DNA from: Aurelia coerulea
Taxonomy: Eukaryota; Cnidaria; Scyphozoa; Semaeostomeae; Ulmaridae
Direction of reading: 5' to 3'
NCBI GenBank assembly: GCA_039566865.1
Contig: CM076958.1
Coordinates: 4,030,001-4,094,000 of the forward strand
DNA length: 64,000 bases
Part shown: one piece after another, positions 36,401-47,800 of the stretch
How positions within the stretch are numbered: position 1 is the stretch's first letter
Layout: every line of letters begins with the position of its first letter
The notes under the pieces: generated by a model
The model's input: the letters and a program-made list of their open reading frames with translations, nothing else
Told to the model about the DNA's origin: nothing
The model's database searches: none
Program-made: the position numbers and the translations under genes

Positions 36401-38727
36401 CTAAATGAATAGTGAACAGCTGTTCGTTGATTGTTTGATAAGAAGCTCAGGTCTTGAAGCCACTTTCGAAAACGTAACTGTGCATAAATACTTAATAACA
36501 AATTATTTTAAAAACCGTTCAAGATTTTTGTCTAAATGAATAGTGAACAGCTGTTCGTTGATTGTTTGATAAGAAGCTCAGGTCTTGAAGCCACTTTCGA
36601 AAACGTAACTGTGCATAAATAACTTAAATAAAAAATTCTTGTGTATAAATGAACGTGAATGGTTATTCGTCGACACCGCAGCTCGGGTCTTTTGAAGGCA
36701 CTTGCATAAACATAACTGCGCATAGATCGCTCAAATATAGCCTGATAACCAGACCCGTTAAAGACCGTTTGAGATCGTGTATAAACGAACCGTCCATTGT
36801 TTACACAGCAGCTCAGGTTTTTGAAGCCACCATCGAAAGCGTAGCTGTGCATAAATGTTGAAATAACGAATTCTTTAAAGGGAATCTAAGCATATATAAG
36901 CCTTTGATAAAAATAACCATACCAATACAATAGGCCGTAACACGTGCCGCACCATATTTGGGTAACTGATTTATGTCAACATGAAACACTGGTCTCTGAT
37001 AGGCTAGAATTTCACCGCCCGCAAGTGGCTTGAGCCACTTTTATATGCTTACATTCCCTTTAACAAATCGCTTTTAATGATTTATGTGTAAATCAAACGT
37101 GTATCATTCGTAATTATTCGTCGACAAAACAGCTCAAACTTTTGTAGCCTGCGTGCAGCCTCAAGGATCCTCCTCCGGGAAAGTGTAGACACTTTAAGGA
37201 TTGTCGAGGCTGCACGAAGGCTAAGTCTTTTGGAGCCAATTTCGAAAACGTAAAGGCTGCTATTCAAGATTCGTGTACAAATTAACAGTGAATAATTGTT
37301 CGTTGATAAGGAAGCTCAGGCTTTTGAGGCTACTTTCGAAAACGTAATCATGGATCAATAAGTAAACAACAACACATTCTTGCACGCTATCTGTTGGTTT
37401 ATCAGTTATCAGAACATGAACCGAGAATTGTTGACGAGTTAAGTGAACAGACTGTACAGCTCGAGTGAGAGGGCCCTTTTGTGGCTCGAATAATCGACAA
37501 TAAGACTTTGTCTGAGGAGCTAAGTCTCTTGTACCACTCGTTAAACTTTGCACAGCAAATGCTCATAATGAAACAATAAAAAAGAAAAAATAAAGCATAA
37601 TGAAACAATGTGGTATCAAGCAAAAGTCTGTTACTCTTCTGGTTTAAGATTTATAAATTTGATGACGTCACACCCTAAAATGAGTTGAAATGTAACATAC
37701 GCTGAAATTTCGAAAAATATTCAGAACTTCTGAAATGTCCAATGGTAGAATTAAAGATAAGTAACTAAAGTTTGTTTCAAGCCACTCAAACAGAAGAAAT
37801 AGATCACAGAATTTTACACCCACCTTTTTACGCCGAGTTAAAGATTTGGAAGCTATGCTTAACGAGCGAGACTTGAAAAGAGTTAAATCAGTCACATCAA
37901 CTCAATATTCACTTACATGGGAATTCAGGAGGGGCATCCAGGTTTCTATATTTCTTCGAAAATGCAGCCCAATATGGAAGAAGTTCCTTGAGAATGGCAA
38001 CATGAGCTTCGTCAAATATATATGGATCTTTTTGCTCTCTTGGGACTCTCTTTGCCATTGAATAATATTGCTGTGCTCTTTGCATGGCTTTGCCAGCTTG
38101 CTCTTGATTTAAATCAATCTGCGGAAAAAATCAAGAATGTACCAAATCGAATGCAATAAGGCAGGGCCGATACCAGCCATGAAGGCATAGGAGGGCAAAG
38201 CCCAAAATTTTCCGACGGCAAAATCATCAGCTACGACAGCAACAACAACAGTTTTAGAAGCATTCATGCGTGATATGACTGAGTCAAGCTTTATTTCACA
38301 ATCCAACCTTGCAGCCCACAATAAATATTTATCAAAAATATGCTGTAAACTCAATAATTCCAGCCAGAACTTCTCTTCTAACGTTAACCAGTTCACGTTC
38401 TATGCATATTTTCTCCTTCGGCATCTTCAAAATAGACCTGTAAGAGCAAAATTTCCGTCAAGTAGACTCCTAGGGGGAGGTCCGCCGCCCGTCCCACCCA
38501 CTGGCTTCGGTCCAGCAACAAGATCGAATTTTGTAAAACAATAGATACAAATCTCCAATGTGACAAAGCAATCTGAGATTGTTCAATGTGTCGTCCGCAT
38601 AAAACACCTGCAATGGACCAATCATCACGATTACCTCCGAGGACATAAGCACACAGAGCTTTTCAAAATCCCTACAACAGGCAAATTTCATGTTGATTTA
38701 TAATTTGTTTCACGAAATTCACCCTTA

Positions 38728-38809
<82 letters not shown>

Positions 38810-41800
38810 TGAAGCTAATTCTCCATTTCGGAGCAGTTACCCAACAACTGGGTACACAAGCTGGTGCTAATATTTTTTAGCCAATCCTTATTTGTAGAAA
38901 TTTTGTAGCGTTTTGTTGATACTTTTGAGTACTTCGGATTTATTTTTAGCCAAACAAGTCTTTTTCATCTTGGGTTTTTGAGAGAAATTTGGGCAATCCC
39001 ATAAGTGTTCGATGAATTCCTCATGGGACCCACATCTCCTTGCTGAGTGCCACAAAATAAGTTTAGAATTTTTTTACGCAATAACCAATAAAAAAGATCC
39101 TTTCAAGATCAGCAAAAAATATCTTATCTGAAATCACACCCAAAGCATTATTATTGTCACTGACTAAATAGAACTAGCGGCTACCCAAGTAAGGCACATG
39201 CGCCACAAAACGCATGCCTTATTTGGGCCATGCTGAGAAAATCAAGTGAGATTTCAGCTTCAATAGATTTTGACAAACCTGAAGCCAAGGTGGTGTCGCT
39301 GAGTCCAGAAACACATCGATGATTACTTCAACTTTTCGATTGAGTGATGTCTGTGGGAATGATAGAATGCATTTATGGAGAATGGTAATTTTCTCGGGAT
39401 GAAATGCATAATCAATTGGTAGCTATCCCTTGAAAGTGAAGGTGAAGGTGAAGGTGAAGGTGAAGGTGAAGGTGAAGGTGAAGGTGCAGTTTTTAGCACC
39501 AAGCGCTGGGATCGCAGAAGTAGAATAGGCCTAATCGAGTCCGCGACCCCTTGTCATGGCGCTGAAGTGATGGGGCTCTACCTGGGATCGAACCCGGTCT
39601 ACCTGACTGTTCTGGCTGCAATGTCAGAGGATTACACCACTGCGCCACAACACCTTCAAAGTGTAAAATGTGAACTGTTTTCAGTGCCTCAAAGAAGCCG
39701 ATTATCATAAAAGTAGCCTGAGCCACTCTCATTTGATTTTCGCGATGGTTAAGCCTCGATTTGAAGTGAAGAAACATGTATGCGAAATGGCTGAAAATGC
39801 ACCCAAAACCACCCGATCAAATCGCAAGGAATTTCGCTCGCAGAACAATATGCACGGCATTTAGTCTCTCTCAATAAATATAGGAAATAAATCTTTCAAT
39901 AAACACTAAACTTTTCAACCCTATGGAAACAATGAGCAGATGACATCTGATACCCTTTCGTGCTGTGAGAAGTTTTCTTTAAAGGGGCTCCGTCGTCAAA
40001 ATGTAAAAAAAACGATGATTTTTGGAGTTTTTTGAAAGGTGATGTCACACAGGATTTTCGTATTTTTTCAAAATGAAAGTTGCTGTTTGGGCATTAATCA
40101 GTGTACTTCACTTAGGAACAAACCAAACATTCATATCTTCTACGATTGCTCGAATATAAGTGGATTTTTAACGGTCGCTGTTTGGTGGCTTGGGTGAAGC
40201 TACCGAAGCCACCAAACAAACTGCAGAGAACAATGGATGAACAATGGATAATCGGCGACACGTGCGAGTTTACGGACTTGTTTACTGTTTGACGACGGAG
40301 CCCCTTTAAGATTTGATCGAGAGATCCAGGACGTTTTTCAGGCATTTCGTGAACAAGGGATTTTCGTAAAGTCGATTTTACATCCATTCTCAGTACTCAT
40401 AAAAACACGCGAGAAATCACAAAATATTTTGATACAATTTATCTAATGCCCATCCATTCACATTCAGTGCTATGAATGTTGAAATGCCTGAACTATTTTT
40501 GGTGCAATCGGTATAGTTAAAAGCACTTAATGTGGAGGCGCGTTGTAGTTTTGAAAATTTACTGGGATATATGTCTAAGCGTAAGTGATAAATTGGTACG
40601 TAATTAAAACGTTTATTGGTTCATTGTAGATGCATGTGACCGCTTGCGTATGTGTTTTTGGCACGACTATGTTATAGGGGCGTGCAGTTGTTTACTCTAT
40701 CTCTTTTGAGCTAGATCGGGCCGTGAGCGGCCATACGTTTTGTCTGAGAACGGATTTGTCGAAGTTAGAATGATACAGTCCTCTATTTAGATCAAGCCTA
40801 GTCTCTGTGTTATTCCTGCACTGGTGTGGTATTAGCAGCAGGTGGATTGACGTTTCCACACTTAATCTCCCAGGTTAAAAGCACCTCATATATGATGGTC
40901 CATGCTCTTTAACTGTGCGATAAAAGGTTGTGTGATAACTAGAAATTTCGGACGAACACGAGTACAGTTTCCGTGGGGAAATAATCTATAAATACCCCCA
41001 CAGTAGCCTTCCAAATGTATTTTTGGCAACAACCTTACACAAAATTGCTGGTTTTCTTTAACCTTAAAGGGAATAGACATAGCTGTATCGACAAGCTGCT
41101 ATAGATAGGCTGAAGAAACGCCCATAAACCCATTGATTCCTTCGCCACACAATGAAACCGCAGGCGTCAAAGTTGTTGAATATAATGGATTATATTTTTA
41201 ACTTGGCCCGGGCCAGCTTTTAACTATGTCGATTCCCTTTAACTATTTTTTAGGCCGATAATTAATACAAGGAAAAACAAGAACATGAAAAAGACATGGA
41301 AATGATAAGATCTGGTTTGATTTCGCCATGCAATGCCACATCTTTAGATTTTGAGGTTGCAAGGAAGTATCAGAACAGAAAATAATACAAACCTCATCCA
41401 AGAACGGATACAGATCCTGAAAGGAAGGAGCATAAAACTCGATTAAGAATCTAAATCTTCTATTTCTGGATGATAACAGGCGTATCAGAAAGAGGGGTTA
41501 TTTTCTAGTGCTCCTGTGATGGCACAACATCTAGGAATATCGGGTGCGCCAAAATAAACTATGCACGTTTGGCAGGCCACAATAAATCGTACATTCGATC
41601 GATTTTGATGATTTATGACTTAATCGTTAGCAGAAAGCCTGAATTAGATACTGGGATTTTTTGCAAATTCTATAATTTTCAATTTCTAGCGCTAGAAGCG
41701 AGTTTCCTAAAATCTTAGTTTTCGAAAACACTGAAAACGATCGAAAAACATTGATCAAGTTTTCTAAATGATCGACATGAATGGACAAAGAGAGAACTTG

Positions 41801-44800
41801 TTCGTGGTGATTTGCGATTCAGAAATCGACCAATTGTAATCTGCTATACGAGAGTTCGTACTAAACCCCCAAATCCCCCTGAAACGTTTTCTCTTTGTTC
41901 ATTCATGTTGAATCTTTTAAAATTTGATTGACGTTTTTTTATCGTTTTCAATGTTTTCGAAAACGAACATTTTAAGAAACTCGCTTCTAGCTCTAAAAAC
42001 AGAGAACGGAAAAATTTGCAAAAAGTCCTAGAATCTAATTCAGGCTTTCTGCTAAAGATTAAATCATAAATCTTCAAAATCGGTCCAGTGTACGAGTTAT
42101 TATTGGCTGCCAAATGTGCATAGTTTATTTTGGCGCACCCGGTAGTAGAATTGAAATTTTAAAAATCTACAGGGTGTATGAAAAAGACTACTGGTAGAAA
42201 AACCGAGAAATACATACAGCTCTCTTGAAAAAAGGGCTGGCATAGACGAGACAGTGATTTTCTGGAAGCCCAAGTCGTATGCTTTCATTTGATGTATAGT
42301 CTTTACAAAATAGGTTTCTGGGAAATTCGCAAGAAGGAAAAAAGCAAGCAGATGTCAAAATGAGGTAGCGCTCTTTTCGATATTGTTCCAATTGCATCGT
42401 TTGATGTATAAAGTTGGTAGCCTTTTTTAGAAATTTGATGACGTCACATCCTCGAATGATTTGAAATATGAAATACGCTGTAATTTCGAAAAAATCTACG
42501 ATTTATGAAAGTCCAACGGTAGACAAAGAGCATAGTAGCTAGAATTTCGTTCAAGCTATTCAAATTCCAAGACTCAAAGAATTAGTCATAGAATTTTATA
42601 TCTACCTTTTTACAGCAATTTAAAAATGTGGAACCTATGCTAACAAAACTAACCTTGAATTTCTGCACTTCTATGTAAAATAAAAGATCTTTTTCCAGTC
42701 TTGGAAACGCGCCAGGGTCATCCTTTACCAATAGGTACCTTCTAAAAACAGTTATTTCTGTTGTAATCCTTCCAGCACAAGCTTGAACTGCTTCCAAGAA
42801 CGTAGCACGGTCCTCTTTTGTTGGGTTTATCCGACCACTTCCCTGAATGAAAACATAACTCAGTTAGATTTGTGGCTTTTCACCAGTACCAAGTGAATCA
42901 GGTAATGTATTAATTGCTTGCAAGATTGTATTACAAAAACTATTAAGCCAATTTGCAAATTTCAAATTCAGTTGGCTGGCTGAGGTTCACAAAGCACAAT
43001 CTTACAGCCCATTCACACAGAGACGGTTTAGATTAGCATACTTATACTATGTACAGGGTGTCCCAGAAAAATTGTTCGACATTTGATTAAATGTTAAAAA
43101 TTAACGCTAAAATGTACAGGCTCCTGGTTAGATAACCCTGTTACTAAGATTTTGAATTAATTTTAGACGCCAGAATCTTGCGAATCCACTAAGAATTCAC
43201 GGAGTTACGAGTTCAAGTTTGTGCGAGACCTGAAACCAGACATTCTCCTTTTTAAATTACTCAACGCGATCGAAACAAAGGAAGATCCTTCGGATGCTCA
43301 TGAAAATTTCAAGATCAAAAGGACAGGGTTACGTTACCATGTCGTATGATCACACATTGAATTATGAATAGGACAACATTAGATGAAAACATCTTTCCAG
43401 ACATTAAACCCAGACAATTATGCTCCAAGCAGACAATGTATATCGTGCAGATATCATTGGACTGATGTCATATATTCCTGTTTCGACTGCATTATGTTAT
43501 TAATATTAATTACATTAATCGCTATGCAAACAACAAACTCGAAACAAGATCTAAACATCAAATCTTTGTTGTCTCAGACAGGTGGCTTATATCAGCATTG
43601 CGAAACGTAATTAAACTTTTGAATTTGAAAGTAATGATCAAATTTTCTTTCTCTGGGCTATGTCAGTGATCAGAGTAATTTTAGAAAAAGTCTTTCCCAA
43701 ATGAGAATCATCTCCAAATACTAGGTGAGGTAAGAAAACTTGCATCCTTGGAAAATCGAAGAAGTAAATCTGATACACCGATCACAATGATTCTTGTTTA
43801 AATCTGCCGATGAAAATCTACCTTAAAGGGTTTGTTTCGACCGGCATGCCTTGCACGTGCAATCTCTTGGGGCTGATTCGAATTCTCAGTCGAATTTTCC
43901 CAGCGGACTGGAAATCTAATGTTTACGAGAGAAAGTATGTGTTTCAATTTGAATGGAATGTCACGCGTGACAAACTTTCTATTGTGTAAAATTCCAAGGC
44001 CAAACAAAAATGGCACGTGCAAGACATGAAACAGATCCTTGAAATTTGGAGAACATGTTTGGGACAATATGAGGGATTTTTCCGAGAAGGTCCCCTCGAC
44101 AAACACTCAAAAGTGCCATAAAATCGCAATCAAATCTCCCACGATTTCCGCCTTCCAGCAATTACTTGCCTATGCTTTAGCAAGTGCAGAGATGGCGCCA
44201 GGAAAGAAATGCTAGGGGGGCAAATACGGTCAGAGTGCCGACAGTGAGAAATTTTTTATGAACGAGTTCAATTCATGTTCACTGAGATGACAACGCAGCA
44301 AAGAAATCTGGAGGTGCAGGTTATGAAAATGCCGACAGTGCGTAGAAATTGTCGAAAATTAAAGTGCAGTTGGGGGGGCTCAATGAAATTTTTTTGGGGG
44401 GGCTCCAAAGTTAAGGAGATTTGATTCTCCTAGGAGATAAAATTTGCTAATACTTGCAAATATCATTTTTGTCAGGAAGTGAACCGATGACATTTTGATT
44501 GTCGTTATCATTCGCTTTTGCAGATTTTCGAAGGGAGCGTTCTTTCAATAGAAAATCTCTCATAACCATGCGATGGAATAATCGATTTAAAAGGACTGTA
44601 AACATATAAAAGTGGCTCAAGCTACTTGCAATCAAATTCTAGCCTATCAGATATCGGTATTTGCTGTTGACGTAGATCAGTTACCCAAATAAGGTGCGAC
44701 ATGTGTCATTGCCTATTGGCTTCGCAAGGCTATTTCTATCGAGGGCTTATATTTATAAATCTATTTGAAAATATTGGCTACAAAACAAGACCTTGTCGAT

Positions 44801-47800
44801 ATTATTGCTTAAGTAGCCAGGGAGCAGCATTTTTCAAACGTCGTGTGCATTTTTTTTTTACTCAACCGGTAGTCTTTCTACAAACAAAGGTCAAAGTAAA
44901 TGAACGGATACATAGCTATGTAACCTAAAAATAGAACAAAAGAGGGCCAATCGCCACCCCTTTCCTGCTGTTTGATGATTTATGGAGAGCATCAAATTCA
45001 ATAGGCAATATTTAAATTGTTCAGTCCTCCTAGCTAAAGCCAATGTTAACTGCGTTGGTTCATCTTAAAGCTCCAGAAAGATTTGAAATACCGGTTGTCC
45101 AAGAAAAAAGTATACAGATTTAGTTGGGTCCAGCGATGAGAACGTTGCTTTAATCAATGGCTGATCAGTTTCAAAACGTTCCTTGATAGTTAATTTGAAC
45201 ATAGATATCTCGTTTATCAATATTGGTGCTTTGAGTGTTGAAATATCAATCTTTTGAAAGTTTAAATTTGATGTCAACTCCAAACCGGAGGTTTGCGCTT
45301 TGGCCAAAGCAAATCCTTGAAACACAGCGAATAAATTAACAATAGTCTTGACAACATTTGAACAAAACGTAGATATATTATATTGGTAGAAGTCACCCAT
45401 TGTGCTGTTTTTCATTTTTCTTTCATTTAGTTTTAAATATCGATGTGCTTCAGAAATTTGCTGAGGTCAAAAGACCAATGCCCTTTTATCTAAAACTGAA
45501 ACTTCAAGGTGGAGGCAAATTTGAACTTTCAGGATTGATATTTCAGATCTCAAAGCACCAATGAAGTATCTGTGTTCAATTTAACCATCGAGGTACATTT
45601 CAAAATTGATGAGCCATTGATTGAAGCCAAATGTTCATTGCCGCATACTAAATCTGTATACCAAATCTGTATAATTTTCTGGAACACCCACCCGGTACTT
45701 GACCTTCTCTTGTTCTTATTGGATTTAGGAATGTTTAGATGACTGATTGTGACAACTGCAAAAACTTTCCATTATATCTGGCTTTGTATTCGATTCAGCC
45801 ATCGTATGAGGAGAACAGTTACAAGTTCGGGAGAAATTACAAAATCTTACCTTTCTCTTTTTCTTATTGACTTTAGGAGTGTTTAAATGACTGTGATAAC
45901 TGCGAAAACTTTCCATTGTGTCGGGTTTTGTATTGGCCTCAGCCGTCGATCTGGTTGCTTCATGCGTTGGAACATCTCTGTCAGCCTTGATCACGTGTTG
46001 CACTCGCTGTGTTAAAAATACAGGAAAATGTCCGTGAATTAATTTGCTTCCCAAAATTCATGAAATCCTTTCAAACCAACACTGGCTTTCCATAGGATAG
46101 CTTGTAATCTTGATTTTATTTAGTAATTCGTTACTCCCAAATGTGTTCCCAGGTACAAATATAAAATCTAAGTAAATATGATGCCAAAATTCAAATTACA
46201 AGGTAAAGTACGGAGATAAAATCCTCTGGTTTTGAAACAACAAATGAACTTGACCTTCATTCTCCATAAATTCACAATTATTGGTCAGATTTACTCACTC
46301 TGAGCTGAAGTCTCTTATATTCACAGATCTGAAAAGCGGGAAAGTTGGAATGATGGCTCCTTCACAGTAGCCATTCAAACAGCGCACATCTTTTTTGGGA
46401 CAACCTGATTATTTTCAGTGTTCATAAAAACATGAAGAAAATTACAAAAATATTCTTGGTGCCATAAATTTTCAAATGTGGGAACTTTTTCTGGTTCATC
46501 GGTAGTAAGAAGCATCATAATAGGAACCATACCTTGAAAAACTTTTGAAATGAAGTTTCAAGCTCTGGAAGTACAGAGTATTTTGCCTCAAGTAGCGTTG
46601 GTGTTGTTGGAATGTCATCTTCAACTTTATCGATTATCTCTTCAGGAAGAGGAACAGCCCTGAAAATATTCAATGATTTTTTAGCAAAACATTACTCAAA
46701 CGAGACTACCGCTATTTTTTGTTGAAGGGTCTGATTCAATCAGTATGCCTCGCGCGTGACATCTCTTGGTTGGCTTTTGTTGTCACAATTTTCATGAGCC
46801 ATTTTCATGGCCAATGAACAAGGACAGATTTTGTAAGACAATAGCATGAACAGCTTTTGATTGACACCTCAATTCAAAGCGATTTGCGATCTGAGATAAA
46901 GGGAATTCTCTCAACCAGTAATTCAAAACAAGCAAAGCCGCAAAAGTTTCTCTGAAACCCAGGTAGCTAGCTCGCTCATTGTGCATTCCAGAAATTGTTT
47001 TTAAGAGCAAACTTGAGCATAAATCGAAAGAAGAAGATAGATCTACACATTTGCCTCTGGCATTTAATTTGTTTGGTTCAGAAGCCGATTCAGAGGCGAC
47101 TCAATTCTCTTTTTTTTGGGTGTGAGTAAAATACTTACTGCTCAGCTTCTGAACCAAAGAAATAAAATGCCCGTGGTAGATGTGTAGATATATCCTTCTT
47201 CTTTCGACATATGCCCGTGTTTGCTCTTAAAATAATTGCGGGAATGTACAACGAGCGCGATAGCTAACGGGGTTTCAGAGAAACTTTCCGGCTTTGTTTG
47301 TTTTGAATTACTGGTTGAGGGAATTTCCTTTGTCTGCATTGGCTAATCGCTTTGAATTCAGGTGTCAACAAAGACAATTCATGCTATTGTCTTACAAACT
47401 CTGTCCTTGTTTGGCAAATGAAGATGTCGACAAGGAAGGCCAACCAAGAGATGGCCCGTCCAAGGCATGCTGGCTGAAATAGACCCTTTAAAGAATTAAT
47501 CCTAATTTGGTTATGATTTACAGTGAGAGAAAAGGATATAATGCTATATGGCAGAAGGGAGCTCTTCTGAATACACATGTTTTGATTCATTGGGTACGAA
47601 ACCATTTGATTGCTTTGAAGTTTACAGAAAATCAAAAGAAACAGACGTGTCCGGTGAGAAATGCAACTTCGTCAAGTAACGTAGAATGAGGATCAAGACG
47701 AAAGTAATGGTTTCTTTGATTCTATTTGTTCAACAAATCCATTGATAGATAAGTATTTCAACATGATCCAAAGTTAGTGGACTAACGCCAAAAATAAGAC

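Larger units (their letters stand above)
34665..37400. repeat. Degenerate ~130-bp satellite array split by four insertions
   Basis: About a dozen units share AAGCTCAGGTCTTTTGAAGC, GCCACTTTCGAAAACGTAAC, TGTGCATAAATA and an ATGAATAGTGAACAGTTGTT segment. The units near 36190-36600 are most alike. Interruptions occur at 34834-35432, about 35880-36090, 36866-37063 and about 37143-37225. The array fills the RGS22 intron before the last mapped exon. Confidence 0.75.

Noticed and set aside
39493..39777. Minus-strand frame with QWCNPLTLQPEQSGRPGSIPGR
   Set aside because: This is the translation of the tRNA-like SINE head.
44447..44635. Candidate RGS22 linker exon (VMRDFLLKERSLRKSAK)
   Set aside because: Its apparent acceptor belongs to a repeat also found near 37.0 kb, the donor is weak, and the exons on both sides already join in phase.
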